Shown here piece after piece: positions 46,306 to 58,500 of a DNA stretch of 64,000 bases. The position numbers and the translations under genes were made by a program. A model generated the notes under the pieces. It had not been told where the DNA came from and ran no database searches. It saw only the letters and a program-made list of their open reading frames with translations. Origin of the DNA: Anadara kagoshimensis (Eukaryota; Mollusca; Bivalvia; Arcoida; Arcidae); contig CM037874.1 in NCBI GenBank assembly GCA_021292105.1, positions 7,428,678-7,492,677 on the forward strand. The letters run 5' to 3'. Position 1 is the stretch's first letter; every line of letters starts with the position of its first letter.

Positions 46306-46593
46306 AATTATATGCCATAATGGAACTATAGAAATTCACGAAATAATCTTCACCGTTCTCTCTCTCTCTCTCATTCCGTCGTCTGCTAAGCTATCAGGGC
46401 CGGGGTATCGATGTATGCAGTTTTGTATATATTTGTATATAATTTATATATATTCGATAATATTATAAAGAGAAACAAAATTAGAATTACCAAAAACATC
46501 CGCAACACTCGTTTCAGTGGAGTCAGTCAATGACCCGACATCTGCTTCTAAAATAAAATTTGGCAGTTCCGATTCATCAAAATTCTCCGTCAT
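43671..46593 (-). CDS. Crypton-type tyrosine recombinase (DUF3504-like), 516 aa in three exons
   Basis: DNA-cutting and -joining enzyme of a Crypton transposon. Minus-strand exons: 46593-46491, 45598-45329, 44848-43671; all introns GT-AG; 1551 nt, 517 codons with stop. Residues 1-124 are an acidic N-terminal region. Residues ~120-200 are the SAM-like DNA-binding domain (EYLTARKMSTKF ... YVGIRAAIKRHL). Residues ~220-430 are the catalytic domain with the full set expected of the family: Arg in LGRRGRENLRS (~261), Lys in SSETTKNHQG (~295), HSVR (His ~385, Arg ~388), TGHK (His ~411) and the nucleophile Tyr in LDSYN (~420). The tail is Pro/Ser/Gln-rich. The start ATG lies 85 bp inside the palindromic site at 46678. 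A domesticated host gene with this domain is possible, but the flanking hairpin and palindromic sites favour a transposon. Confidence 0.85.
45656..45814. repeat. (CA)n microsatellite and poly-T run in Crypton intron 1
   Basis: A CA run at about 45656-45688 and a run of more than 30 T at about 45779-45813. Both lie in the intron between the first and second recombinase exons. The CA run extends a spurious in-frame upstream peptide (VCVCVCV) that is removed by splicing. Confidence 0.9.
46206..46376. repeat. (CT)n low-complexity tracts
   Basis: Imperfect TCTC tracts at 46206-46302 and 46356-46372, also in Crypton intron 1. The overlapping serine/leucine-rich ORF is an artefact of this repeat. 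Confidence 0.9.
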
Positions 46594-46677
46594 CTTGTTT
46601 GTAAACAAACGCACATGTACCGGCGCGTAGGAATATATTGCGTAATCGTAACCTAGTTAGCGCGCGACATCTTAACT

Positions 46678-46710
46678 CCGACCGTAAAACGTAGATTTTA
46701 CTGCGGTCGG
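46678..46710. other. Candidate tyrosine-recombinase crossover site, 5' side of Crypton
   Basis: Near-palindrome: left arm CCGACCGTAAAA, spacer CGTAGA, right arm TTTTAC then CGGTCGG after a 2-bp insertion. It matches the site in each hairpin arm at 43222-43250 and 43302-43330 over 27 bp with one mismatch, which falls in the spacer. Confidence 0.65.
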
Positions 46711-46751
46711 CGTCCAATCAAAATTGTGTTTACAAAGAGTTTGCATTAGAA

Positions 46752-47699
46752 ATATACATATATATAATACAATGGTATAAAGGTATTTTGATAAGTTACG
46801 ATCTTCTTAAATCCTACACAAGATAAAAGGTTAAATTGAAATTCATATAGTACTAGGATATAATATATATCTAATGATAGATGAAATATTGAATCTTATT
46901 TATAAAGAGTATGATTTATTGTAAATAGCCTTTAATTCGAAACACTTAAATCTGGGTTACATAGAAAATAAATTATAATTTATAAATATGAGAGAAAGAG
47001 TTTTGTCCATTTGTACCTTCCAATAAAATTTTAACTCTAAAAAGCTAAAAAATCACGTATTAAAGAAATTGAAAACAATTTTTAAAATTTTGTATAGAAT
47101 ACAATAGAATGGGGGAGCAATGTTTCAAAATATATGGAGAATACAGTGGCTTTTAGGGGGAAACACTAAGATCGGCTGAGTGAGTGAGATCAGAACCTAG
47201 TTGGTGAGAAAAACTGTATGTAAAGTGATGTAGATTTGAAAAGTGAGTTGTAGACTAGTGCTTAAAATAGACCAATCTACTACCTATAACCCCCCCCCCT
47301 TATTGTTAGAGGAATGAGAAATAAAAAAGCAAACACTATCTAAAAATCATCATCTGTGATTTTGAACTCTTAATGTCATTACAGGTAGACAAATAAAGAA
47401 CAGTTATATATGTATATAATATTAAGTATATTTACTTAGTGGACAGAGAAAAATCAATTTTCATGTTATGAATTATTTGCTAAGCATAGATTATTTATAA
47501 TGTCACTGTCAAGATTTCCTATATATCATGTTTAATGGCTGTAAATGGTGTTTACTGTGTAAATGAGGCGACTTTAATAATAAGTTTAAATAACTGTAAA
47601 TCTATCTGATATTGAATGAGTACTGATTTATGTTAGTTTGTACCATATCCTGTACTACAGACTTCATAGTCACAATCTGAGTATTCAAGGTTATAACTT
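46752..47699. other. Intergenic, no recognised gene
   Basis: AT-rich sequence with a poly-C run at about 47289-47299; nothing else recognised. Confidence 0.55.
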
Positions 47700-48150
47700 A
47701 ACATAATGGTAGCCCATTTGATGGAGTGCTCACTTTGTATATGGGAGGTTCTGGGTTTGAACCCTGGCCAAGGTCTAAACAAAACTTTATAATAGGTAGT
47801 GACTGTTCTTTCGTCAAACACTCAGCATTTAAAAATGAGTCACTGGGTCCTTTTGTTGACGCCCCATGTAACAGCAGACATGACATGTAAAGAACCGTCC
47901 ATGCCCATTGCCAAGACCATAGTGTAATTGCAAACATTTAGAAGTCAATCATGCATTCTTCAGAAGAGACCTTAAAAACGATACTCCGTGTAATGGTAGG
48001 CCTGGCACATTAAAGAACACTCAATACACATTGCTTTTAGCATATTGCAAAGGTCAAACTTTCTGACACTTTACCCATAGCTGATGACATCTCGATATAA
48101 GTGAAATATTCTTGAGTGGGCCGTAAAACCCTACTCAGTCAATCAATTCA
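47700..48150 (+). mobile_element. Long tRNA-derived SINE copy
   Basis: Head with TGGTAGCCCATTTGATGGAG and box B GGGTTTGAACCC; body GTAGTGACTGTTCTTTCG; a duplicated middle part (two versions of the 'ACTCRGCATT ... CACTGGG / AGAAGAGACCTTAAAA' blocks, R = A or G); tail ACATCTCGATATAAGTGAAA and GGGCCGTAAAACCC. It is longer than the 60591-60940 copy because of the internal duplication. ORFs across it are not genes. Confidence 0.75.
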
Positions 48151-50407
48151 ACACTGCAGTTGTATTTCTTTGTTGTATAATGTCTAATACACTGCACGTG
48201 TACATAGTTTATAGGGTTTTAAGGTAATTATAAGATTTTATCAATGAGATTAATGTGCTACATTAAGTTTTACCATGTGGTAGATTAATATGACCATAAG
48301 TTATAGGTAAAAATATTTATACTTTTTAACATGAATAGAATATTGACATTCCTTCAATAAAACATTTAATTGTGATTATTATACTTTTCATAACAAATTT
48401 TGAAAATAGGTCTAGGTTTATTTTAAATTGTGGTGAATTTTGGTGTCGTAAAAGGTTGACATTATGAATTATTACAACTTCCTTAAATGGCAAATTAAGC
48501 TTTTATATATAACTAAATTAACAGCAAACTATCTTACTATTTACATTGAATTATGATTTTTAATAACAAACTTGTTGAAACAGGAATATATCCCAATATA
48601 TCTACACACACTTTAGATGTGTTATTTCACTACCTGTTGTAACCATGATCTTTGACAGAAATTTTCTTTAAGAAAATGGAGACATGGTGCTCTGTTTGAC
48701 ATTATTAAATACCAAAGTTTTTCTTTAATTTCCATACTGAATAGATATTTATATATCACTGTCTATTAAAATTACATCTATATGTAAAAATGTACACATG
48801 TTATATAGAGATAAATTCCAAATATATCCTACAAATTTGTATACACTATGTTATATTTATCCATTTATAAATTATAATATCGCTTTATATAACTGGACCA
48901 TTAGTTTTTTAGTAACACAAAAACCATTCCTAAATGGAGTTGTGCTGAAATCCTACATTTTATTTCTTTAGATGTATGGACTAGTTTTATTGCAAAATTG
49001 GTGATTTATAATAACAAGAATTACTGGTTTTTGTGTTTCCAGACATGTCTTGTTGGGTTTTATTAATTGTCACATAAATGCATGGTTTCTTAACTCAAAA
49101 TTTGCTCCTTTACTGATTTTCAAAATTATTATTTTTTTGGGTAATTTTAACAATTATATATCACTGAAATTATTTGTCATAGATTACGATCATGTTTCTA
49201 TAATGTGATTTTACTAACTGAATGTTGTAGATATTGAACGTAAGCCAGGGAATATGCGTTCTTCCAGAGCATCTGGTCTCATTCTTCTGTTTTCTATGAC
49301 TTACTCTTCCAACACTGTATGTTGAATATTCATGCATTATACTAAACTTGGTATACATAATAACCAGGATATGACATTGTGTGTGCCAAAAGAAGGGGTA
49401 ACACTGTGCAAATTTCTTAGTTTAACACCTTGAGTTTAAAAAAAACTTTCTTTTCTTTCTATGTGATCTTTACCAAAACTTTAAATGTAAAAATGTAAAC
49501 AGGTACCATCTAGTGGTACTCTTGTTAAAATAGGATTGATGCTAGTAAAAATAAAATAATAATAATCCAGTTTGATCCAGTACAATAAGTGCATCTCACC
49601 TTAATTGGGGAAAAAAATATAATAACGATAATTGGTTCTTATTATCGTTATCACAAATTATGTCTACCATATGTTTATCTGATTGTAGGCATATTACCTA
49701 AACGATAACAAAATAAGTTGAGTTTTATTTATTGACATAATTATATATAACTTAATTATTTTCTTGGTTTCAGTTTGTACAGAAATTTTTTATTTTCATA
49801 GTTTCATAATTATAAATGTTTTAGTTAATTCATGGTTACAGCACCTGACACTCCTCGGCCGGCTGTTCCTTGGATACTCTTTATACTTTTGTATTGTTGA
49901 AACATTATGCTATCTTTACATAATTTTCAGAGACATGTAATCTATGGATGTATAAATATGTAAGCATTGATGTCTGTAATAAATTATTTCACAGCATTGA
50001 AACATATTTTTGTCATTTCAAACTATCTGAATGAAATCTTGAGCAAAGTATTTTCTTTGTCAAATTCTATGTTTCCATTCCTGGTAAGAAATCCCCATTG
50101 GTCACTAATTTCTGAGAAATTCTTTCAAAAAGTAAGCTATGTTAGCAAATTTTTGAAAAATACATTAAAACATAATATGTTTTTACATTTTTTTTTCAAA
50201 ATTTAGCTACAAATAGTTTTAAGTCTGTAAAAACCTAGAAATTGTGTAAAATAAATACCTGCCTCGATTATCCCAATTCTTAAGTTCAGAATGTTTAGGT
50301 AGGCGGTTGTGCTGTATATAGCTGTCATTATGATTGATTTCAGTTTATATAATTATTTTATTTTTGTAATTCCAGTTACAGTTGTATACCTGTTTATTGG
50401 TGCTTAG
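48151..50407. other. Intergenic sequence upstream of CCDC74
   Basis: AT-rich with no supported gene. It contains a short hairpin, ATAACGATAAT/ATTATCGTTAT (49622-49651). The CCDC74 promoter and any 5'UTR exon should lie toward its right end, but I cannot place them. Confidence 0.5.
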
Positions 50408-50450
50408 ATGGACACAGCTCTGAATGATGGACAATGCCGTATAGTAAGCC

Positions 50451-53400
50451 ATGATAAAGCAGGGTGTTGTTCAAGAAAAGATTGCGGATCTGACATCCAT
50501 GAACCAACTTCCTCCACTGAGTACATTACCCCAGTGGTCACGTGTTAATACATTGGATAGAGGGCGCTATCCAAAACCGTTTGTTAAAGACAAAGCCCAA
50601 TCATCGCAAGATGCAAATAAAAGAGAGACAATGATCGAAGAAGAAAGACAAGTTGATTTGTCGGAGTTAAATCCGACACAGCGTATCCATCATCTAGAAC
50701 GGAGTGTTGTGTTCTTAAAACAACAACATTCAGAAGTTCTCAAACATCTCCATGATGAGATTGAGGGATTAAAGAAAGAAAATAAAGGTACATACATGTA
50801 GTTTTACTTTCTGTATAATTTACCCCCAAATCAGAAAATAATATCAAGAATTCTTTTTCAAATCTTGTAGTTGTTGTATTATTTAACTTCTTTTTAAAAT
50901 TTGATTAACACCTTGAAATATCAAGTATATATTGTCAAAAAATAGAACTAATTTCAAGTGATGAGATTACCAACTCCAGTCTTTGACCAGTAGAATTTAT
51001 GTGTACACTAGGTTTTTTCAGCTTTATAGAAACTGAAGATCTGTTTTATGCCCTGGTCACACATTCACGTATCACCTCACAGGTTTACCTATGGATATCA
51101 TTCGACATTATACCTGGTAATCTGTACTGGTCTATAACTTAACATTTGGTAGCTGTAGTCATTCAAAGTCGTACTTGTATACCGGTATCCATGACATTTT
51201 AACATGTTCAAAAATTGACCACTTTTGACCACAGATTAAACACTTGTAGTATAGCATTGTTCACATGGTTGTGCATCGATATTGGATCTGTGTCTGACTT
51301 CAAAAAATCGGGTTTCCCTGCGATCATATGTGAAATTGAATTCAAAGTTGATCAGACTAGATGATCCATGAATGTGTAATCATGGTATTCAGTTCTTATT
51401 AAGGAAGTGGAACTAGTCCAACACATAGTTATAAAGATCAAAATTTTTTTTTTTAGCCAAAGAAGTGTGTAAGAATAAACCATAATAAACAACTTATATT
51501 TTCTTCTTCTTCAGATCTTCAATTTAAGATTGTTATGAGCCAAAAAAGTCAGCATGAAAAACGAAGTGCTGGCAGTGAGAGAAGTGAGAGCAAAGATAAA
51601 CAAACAAGAAATGATGTTTCTCGTGGCATGGATAAGGGTAAGGAATATTCATCACCTATCTGTAGTTTGGATTTGGAGTTTTTGTCATTGCAATTGTACA
51701 ATCATGTAATAAGCTGGTGTTCGAGTTGGTTTGTTACATTTAACTGAATTTTTTAGCAATTCACTATGAGACACAATTTGGTTAATCAGTGTGTGCAAGT
51801 TTGTGATTAAGTATGTGGAAGTGTTTCTGATCTGCTGTGTACTGATGTGTACTGATGTTTACTTCATTGTAATTATTTAAAGTACTACATGTAGTACACA
51901 ACACCAGACAATGATATGGCAAATCAATCAGTCAAATCGATGATATTGGGTTTATTAGAAAATCCCTAGTACAAGACTAGCCTTTCTGGCGTTTACAATG
52001 AATGAACATAAAACTTGAATAAATAATAGTTATTCAGACATTATGAAAAAAAAATTTCAAAGTTCAGAGTTGATTTTAAGCTCCAAAAACTAAAAAAGAA
52101 ATTCTGTTGTCCATTAATGTTAAAGTTTCTGGTTAAAGTTTGTGATGAAGAACCGCAATCTTCTTATTACAATGTTTATTTATCAGGTTGGGCTAAAACC
52201 CACATTTTGGTAACTTTCTCTTTCTTTGAAATCTAATTTCTGAATTATTAAGTTTATTCCCAAAATCTTATTTTTATACATAATATATACACGTACAATG
52301 TTTATTAATAAATTACTCGTAGGTGTTTGTTTGGTCTAGTTTGAGAGATATACTCAGACAAATGGTACATCTTTCCTTGTTTATTTATGAAAATTATAAA
52401 AACTGATGATTACTTGTATGGTATTTCAACTAATTTTTAATAAAAAATTTTCTTCACATAAATTTTTGAGAATTGAATTTAGAAAAATTTCAAACTAATC
52501 TACTGTTTAGGAGACAGTTATCATTTTGGGAAAATGTTATCAAACATCAGGTTTAGCCCAACCTGTTTAGTAGATATAAATAATTCATTTTTAGATTACG
52601 GTATATAACAAGAAAACATGGATCTGTTTGAACTAGCTCATATTATATAATTTAAAATGGAGTTCAACAGAGAACCATGTGATACCCAATAATGTTTGTG
52701 TGAAAAACTATTCTCATTAGATATTTAACCATTGAGCTGTCTAGAAATGGTTTTTGTATGCTATAACTTCCATTGCTGTGCATAGCAAACTGAATAATGC
52801 ATGCCTGACAGTTCAATGGTTATATTTACTTTTTGCAGTTTTGAAAATCTTATTTTTGTTTTTTTAATCCTGAATTAACTTTAATACAATATCGTGTAAG
52901 ACATGCATTTCCAATCACTGAAACGGTGATGTCATGCCTATAGGCATAACCAAGAGATGATTGATGTCATATTAGCAATGACAATTATAATCCTATATAT
53001 AATTGTATAGATAGATGTAATCATGTACCGTAAAAGTAGTTATTCATGAAATTTTTATGCAAATATTTTCCATGTTCCATGCAAACATTAAGAGGTATTG
53101 ATCATGTGGTATGCTGCGGAACCCCATTAATCATGGCTTCTATTAAGACTGTTAATACTTTGTACTACACATACTCACAGGGCTATGTGTGTGTGTGTGT
53201 GGGTGTTCTATAACTTATTTGACGATATCAAATTAATGATGAACTGTATCAAGGCTTGTCTTAATCATTTTAATTTTATTTCAAATTTTACTCTGTCTCT
53301 TTGTCTGTCTGTTTTATGTTTTACTGGTTTAAGTTTTAACTTCTTCCAAGTTTGTCTTTTTCTCTGTGAATAATTTGATTATTGTTATAAGAAAAAGGCA

Positions 53401-55521
53401 AACTTGGCTTTGAATATTGTCTATACAGGTATACTCCATATTTTTAGAAATAGCGTTTAACCAATAACATTTTGAGCTCACCTGAATCAAAGGCTTACTG
53501 GTAACTGAGCTGTTGCTATGGTTAATTATCCATCCTCTGTCTTCCCAAGTTTGTTGAATTTTCATTATTCTTTCCAGTAAACATTGTGTCAAGTTCCATG
53601 TTACTGCAGTGTATTTGATCTTGGAAGATTGTCAAGTTTTCTCAGTATTTACTCAGATTTACCATTTAGACTATGCTGTAAAGTTGTTGATGAAAACATA
53701 TAAAGTGTATCCAGTTTCCTATATGCAATATTTTCCACCTATCTTAAATACATTTACAAAATAGTTGGGGTTGCTATATGCAAATTTACCATAACTTTAC
53801 ATACATCAGTACTGTAAATTGGTATTTGTCATATGAATTCCTGTTTGTAACAAGGCACACAAATATTTAATTTATCAGTGATTGAAGTTGCACTGACCAT
53901 CTCCAAACAATGCAAATATGGAAGTACAAATTTAAATGTCGCTTTTCTGGAAAATTAACTGATGACGTAAAACCTCCTGATCTACAGTAGATCTACAGTA
54001 TATATGGAGTATACCTTAATCTCTAGTATAGACAGTAAGTTTTTACACTAATCTAACATTGTATAATTTTCATTTTTCAGAGTATTCTCCAATTCTATGA
54101 TTTCTCAAACAATCGACTATACTAGTTCTGCAGGACAACTGCGGGTAAGCTTGCCTATCCTTTATTGCATTCTTATTTATTTTTTCTTTTTCAATTTTTT
54201 TTTCAGTTTTGTTTTTTAATTTTTTATTTTTTTTATTTATTATTTTATTTTTTTTTTTTTGTAAATCAAATTTGTATTCTATCGTATATTGTCTTAGTTT
54301 TATCTGAAAAAACAAAACAGTTGAAGAATGGTGCTTTGTCCTATTAAAACCAACACATAAGTTATAAGCACCAAAACACTTTTGTTACTATTCCTGGTGG
54401 TCAGAATCTTTTCTGTCCTGGTGGTTTTGGTTATTGATTGTCACCCAACCTTTCTTTTTTTCTTTTTTTTTTTTTTTTTTTTTTGATAGGTTTACAATTG
54501 TTACAATACAATCACATGTGGTTCTATAAACGGTAATTTCATGAATTAATTTTTTATAAATTTATTTATTTTTTTTTTTTATATATATTTATTTATTTAT
54601 TTATTTTTATTTTTTTCTTATCATGTGATTCTCAAGCCAAACCGTGCAATGATCTGCTATTACAAATTATATATTCTATTTTTATTTACCACCCTTAATC
54701 TCCGTGCTTCATACTAGTATGTACATGTAAAATACATGTATCAATAAACAAAAAAAGTGTTTACAAGAACATAATGATTTGGAATATTGATCTGAGTCAC
54801 ATGGAATAAAGAATGATACAGGAAAGGTTTGAAAATTAATAGGTATAGTTTTGGAAATGTGAAAAATATTAAATTTGTATAATGTGGATACTTCTGCCAG
54901 CTATGTGTTTTATTGTAAGTTAGATAGTCAATGGCATTATCTGTACAAGAGAAGCAAGGCTTTACTGTCTTCAGTCTTGAAAAATGCTTTGGGAGATAGC
55001 CCAAAGGATAATCTCCAAAACCCAGCTTGGATAGATCTGTAGACTAGAAGCTAAGGGAGAAGTAACTCAGTAACCTGAGCAAAAGCCTTTAGTGATAAAG
55101 TCAGAGATGTCTTAATGACACCCCAGTACTATCATAGACCCCAACAACATTGGGCATTCATCTCTAATATGATACATTGTAAATTAGCAAATATCAGAAA
55201 GAGGGCAAAATACATATATACATGGAAATGAGTGTCTATAAATAGTTGTTATTTATATGAAAGTAGGGATGGAATTACTTTTCTCTGAAATTAACCAAAA
55301 TCCAAAGCAAAGGGTGCTCAAATTAAAAAGTGAATTTTTAAAAGTTATACTAGCATATGAAAATTCTGGAAAAAGTCAGGGCTTGAATTGTTAAGTGATT
55401 TGACGTAATGAACAGGACCCTAGAAAGGTTTGTAAATCTTGTGATTTATTTGCAGGATTTTTGTTGAACTTTTTTTCAGGCCTAATATCAACTTCATTCT
55501 CAATTCTGAAATGTATGCGCG

Positions 55522-55558
<37 letters not shown>

Positions 55559-58500
55559 ATTTTTGAATTAACATACTATTGTTCATCTTTAATGTTTAGA
55601 GACAGTCATTTTCATAAATAATTTTTATACCTTTTAAATTTTCGAAACTTAACCATCATATTTTGTTTTGGAAACAAAAGGCGCATCTAGAAATATTTTT
55701 ATTTTTATCTTTACTTTTTCCGTTATTTTTCTACATAGAGAAAATTTTACATTTTTAACTAAAATTCAGCTGTAGTATGTTCCTTAGGTTACCCCATATG
55801 CATATATTAAATAGTTTAACTAAGGTCAACAATTACAATGTAAATCACTTATATATCACAATAATTATTAGCATTAGTTTTGACAAAATCATGGAGAAGA
55901 AATATTTCAGATGACGTGAAGTATGTAGTTTTGAAGTTTTGAAGTGTTTTTATTTGTGAAAAAGCATTAGGATCACATTATTTAAAAGTGGACAATCTGA
56001 TTAAGTCTACGACACAGGCGTGATTCAGGCGTGAATATCAATGTTTTAGAACATGGGGTTCATAACGGGTGTTTTAGTTCTTAGTCTAATCGCGATATTT
56101 GTAAATTTGCTGATTTTTTCTCTATATACAGGAATAAATGTAATAATATAAATTTTTCGTGTATTTTTCCTTGTTAGTATTTTTGTTTTTAAACACATAT
56201 ATTGTGGTTATTTTATGAGACACCAAATGATAATATAGCAATTTTAATTAAGGACTGTCTCTAAGTATAAAATACGCACAATAGTATTTGAGGTTTCATT
56301 GACTTTGTTTTTATATATCTTGAAGATTGATCAGTGATCCCTGGGATAAAAATAAAGACAACATAATTGTATCAGGTGATTTCATTCTGCAACTCGTAAG
56401 TAGTAGGAATAATGATATGCATTGTTATATGCAATGATTTAAGTTGTCTATTTTCTTTTCTTTTTGCCTTTTAAAAATCAACGCCTTCTCGCAATATGCA
56501 TGTACAAAAAGATCTCTTATTACTATTTCAAATATAGCTGGCAAGGTCTCAATATAAGTACAAAAAGTCTTGTCCCTGATTTAAATTTCATTCTCACATT
56601 TTTAAGCTTGTATTTCCTGAATTTCAGAGGATAGATTAGATGAATTGAAGATTATATTCTTAGAAGAAGAGATAAAGGAGTTAAAACATGCTCTGAGGGA
56701 GTCGCGGAACCGCAATAATTATCTGTCCCAACTCCTAGAACAAGCTGAGGAAATCAAAAAGAAACAGTAAGTTACAACTACAGGGCAAACTATCCAAACT
56801 GAACACTTTCCAGGCCCCAGTGTTTGTTGGGTTTGGTTGGGTTTTCAGTTTACAAAAGGTTACATTAACAAACAATATTAGCAATATGACGTAACTGAGA
56901 TATTCAGTTTAAACAGGTTTTTGGTTTGCTAATTGACTTGATTAGGATATCAGGGTGAGTCAACAACAAACCAGCCTATCCCATTTCCAGTTGTCTTACA
57001 TGGTAATGATTTTTGTGCATTGTTTCAATACATGTTTTATACCTTGATACAAAGTTACATGCATGTCGAGTAATTCTTGAGATGGATCTCAATCAGAAAT
57101 AAGTTAGGCTGGTTACTTCTTGACTCGCCCTCATATACTGTTTATATTGTTTATTGAAATAACCAGTGTAAACTGAAGATCTCTCTAATTGAACAAAACC
57201 AGAGGATATTTAGTTTAGACAAGTTCCAGTATACATTCATTCTGTATGGTTGAAAATACATGTGTTACATTTCATTCCTGTTTCATTTCTATACATTTCC
57301 AATATGTAAAACAACTTTAGAATTGTTCTTGTATTATTTTGACTTATTTTATATACATATAGGTGGGATTTACATATTTGCCTAGATCAATACCTACAGT
57401 ATGTCAAATTTCAATTTCTGCTGTGCCATATATCGTTTTTTACAATTACAGTAACATGTTTCATTCAATCATTATTTTCCTAACAGAATGCTTGGCATCT
57501 GATCATGTTATATGTTATATAACTGTAATTATATTGTTTACTTTCAGACAATCTCGGATAGAAACTCTGCAGTTTCAGGTCACCCAGGGTGGTGGTCCTC
57601 TAGCAGAACAGATAGCATCAGGAAACTTAAATCTATTTAGCAATCCATCACGACCTCCTAGTTTAGCTGAATGTGAAGCAGTTATCAGACATTTACAGGC
57701 CGTAAATGCCAACCAGGCTCATGAGGTAAATTGTTTGAATGATTAATTGATTGAATGAATGGGGTTTTACATCCCAGGCAAGAATATTTCACTCATATTG
57801 AGACATCACCAGCTATAGGTGAAGTGATAGAAATTTTGACCTTTGCAGTGCATTTAGTACAATGTGCAAGCAGTGTTCTTTAACATTCGACGTCTGCCAT
57901 AACACATGGCATTAGTTTTTAAGGTCTTCTTCTGAAGGACATTAAGATTTTCATTTCTAAATGCTAAGTGCTTGGCGAAATAACAGTCACCACCTATTTT
58001 CAATTTTTGGTCAAACCCTGGCTGGGGTCAAACCCACGACCTCTATCATACAAAGCAAGCACCCCACCAACTGAATTACTGTAGTGGTATGAGGTAAATT
58101 CAACTGTATCAGATCTTTTTTATAAATCTACCTAACCCTTCTAGTTTAGCTGAATTTTAATCTGTTATTACATTATTGTTGCATGGTTTGCGCTCAATAA
58201 ATTTAATTCCACATTGTTCCAGATCAAGCACCTGCTAAAATAAATGAAAACCAGTAACAATAATGGGAGTGATGTTAAAATGGAATGACATCTTGTCTAC
58301 AAGTGAAATAATGGAGTTTTACACCTCAGTCAAGATTCTTTCACTTATATCAAGCAGTCAGTTCAGGGATAGTAGAGAAAACTAGAGTGCTAGGAATAAA
58401 CCACCAACCTTCCACAAGTGAACTAGAGTGCTAGGAATAAACCACCAACCTTTCACAAGTAAACTAGAGTGCTAGGAATAAACCACCAACCTTCCACAAG

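Larger units (their letters stand above)
43193..46710 (-). mobile_element. Crypton-type tyrosine-recombinase transposon, apparently intact
   Basis: About 3.5 kb bounded by the 63-bp-arm hairpin on the left and a palindromic site on the right, with one spliced recombinase gene between them. Just inside the hairpin TTCTAATGCAAA (43361-43372) is the exact complement of TTTGCATTAGAA (46740-46751) just beyond the right site, so the true right boundary may be near 46751. Cryptons move through a tyrosine recombinase, without long target duplications. The intact frame, intact catalytic residues and perfect hairpin suggest recent activity. Exact termini need comparison with an empty site. Confidence 0.75.

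Noticed and set aside
46148-46468. 106-codon Ser/Leu-rich ORF
   Set aside because: Produced by a CT microsatellite inside an intron.
47633-47937. Two overlapping minus-strand ORFs
   Set aside because: Antisense of a SINE copy; no protein signature.
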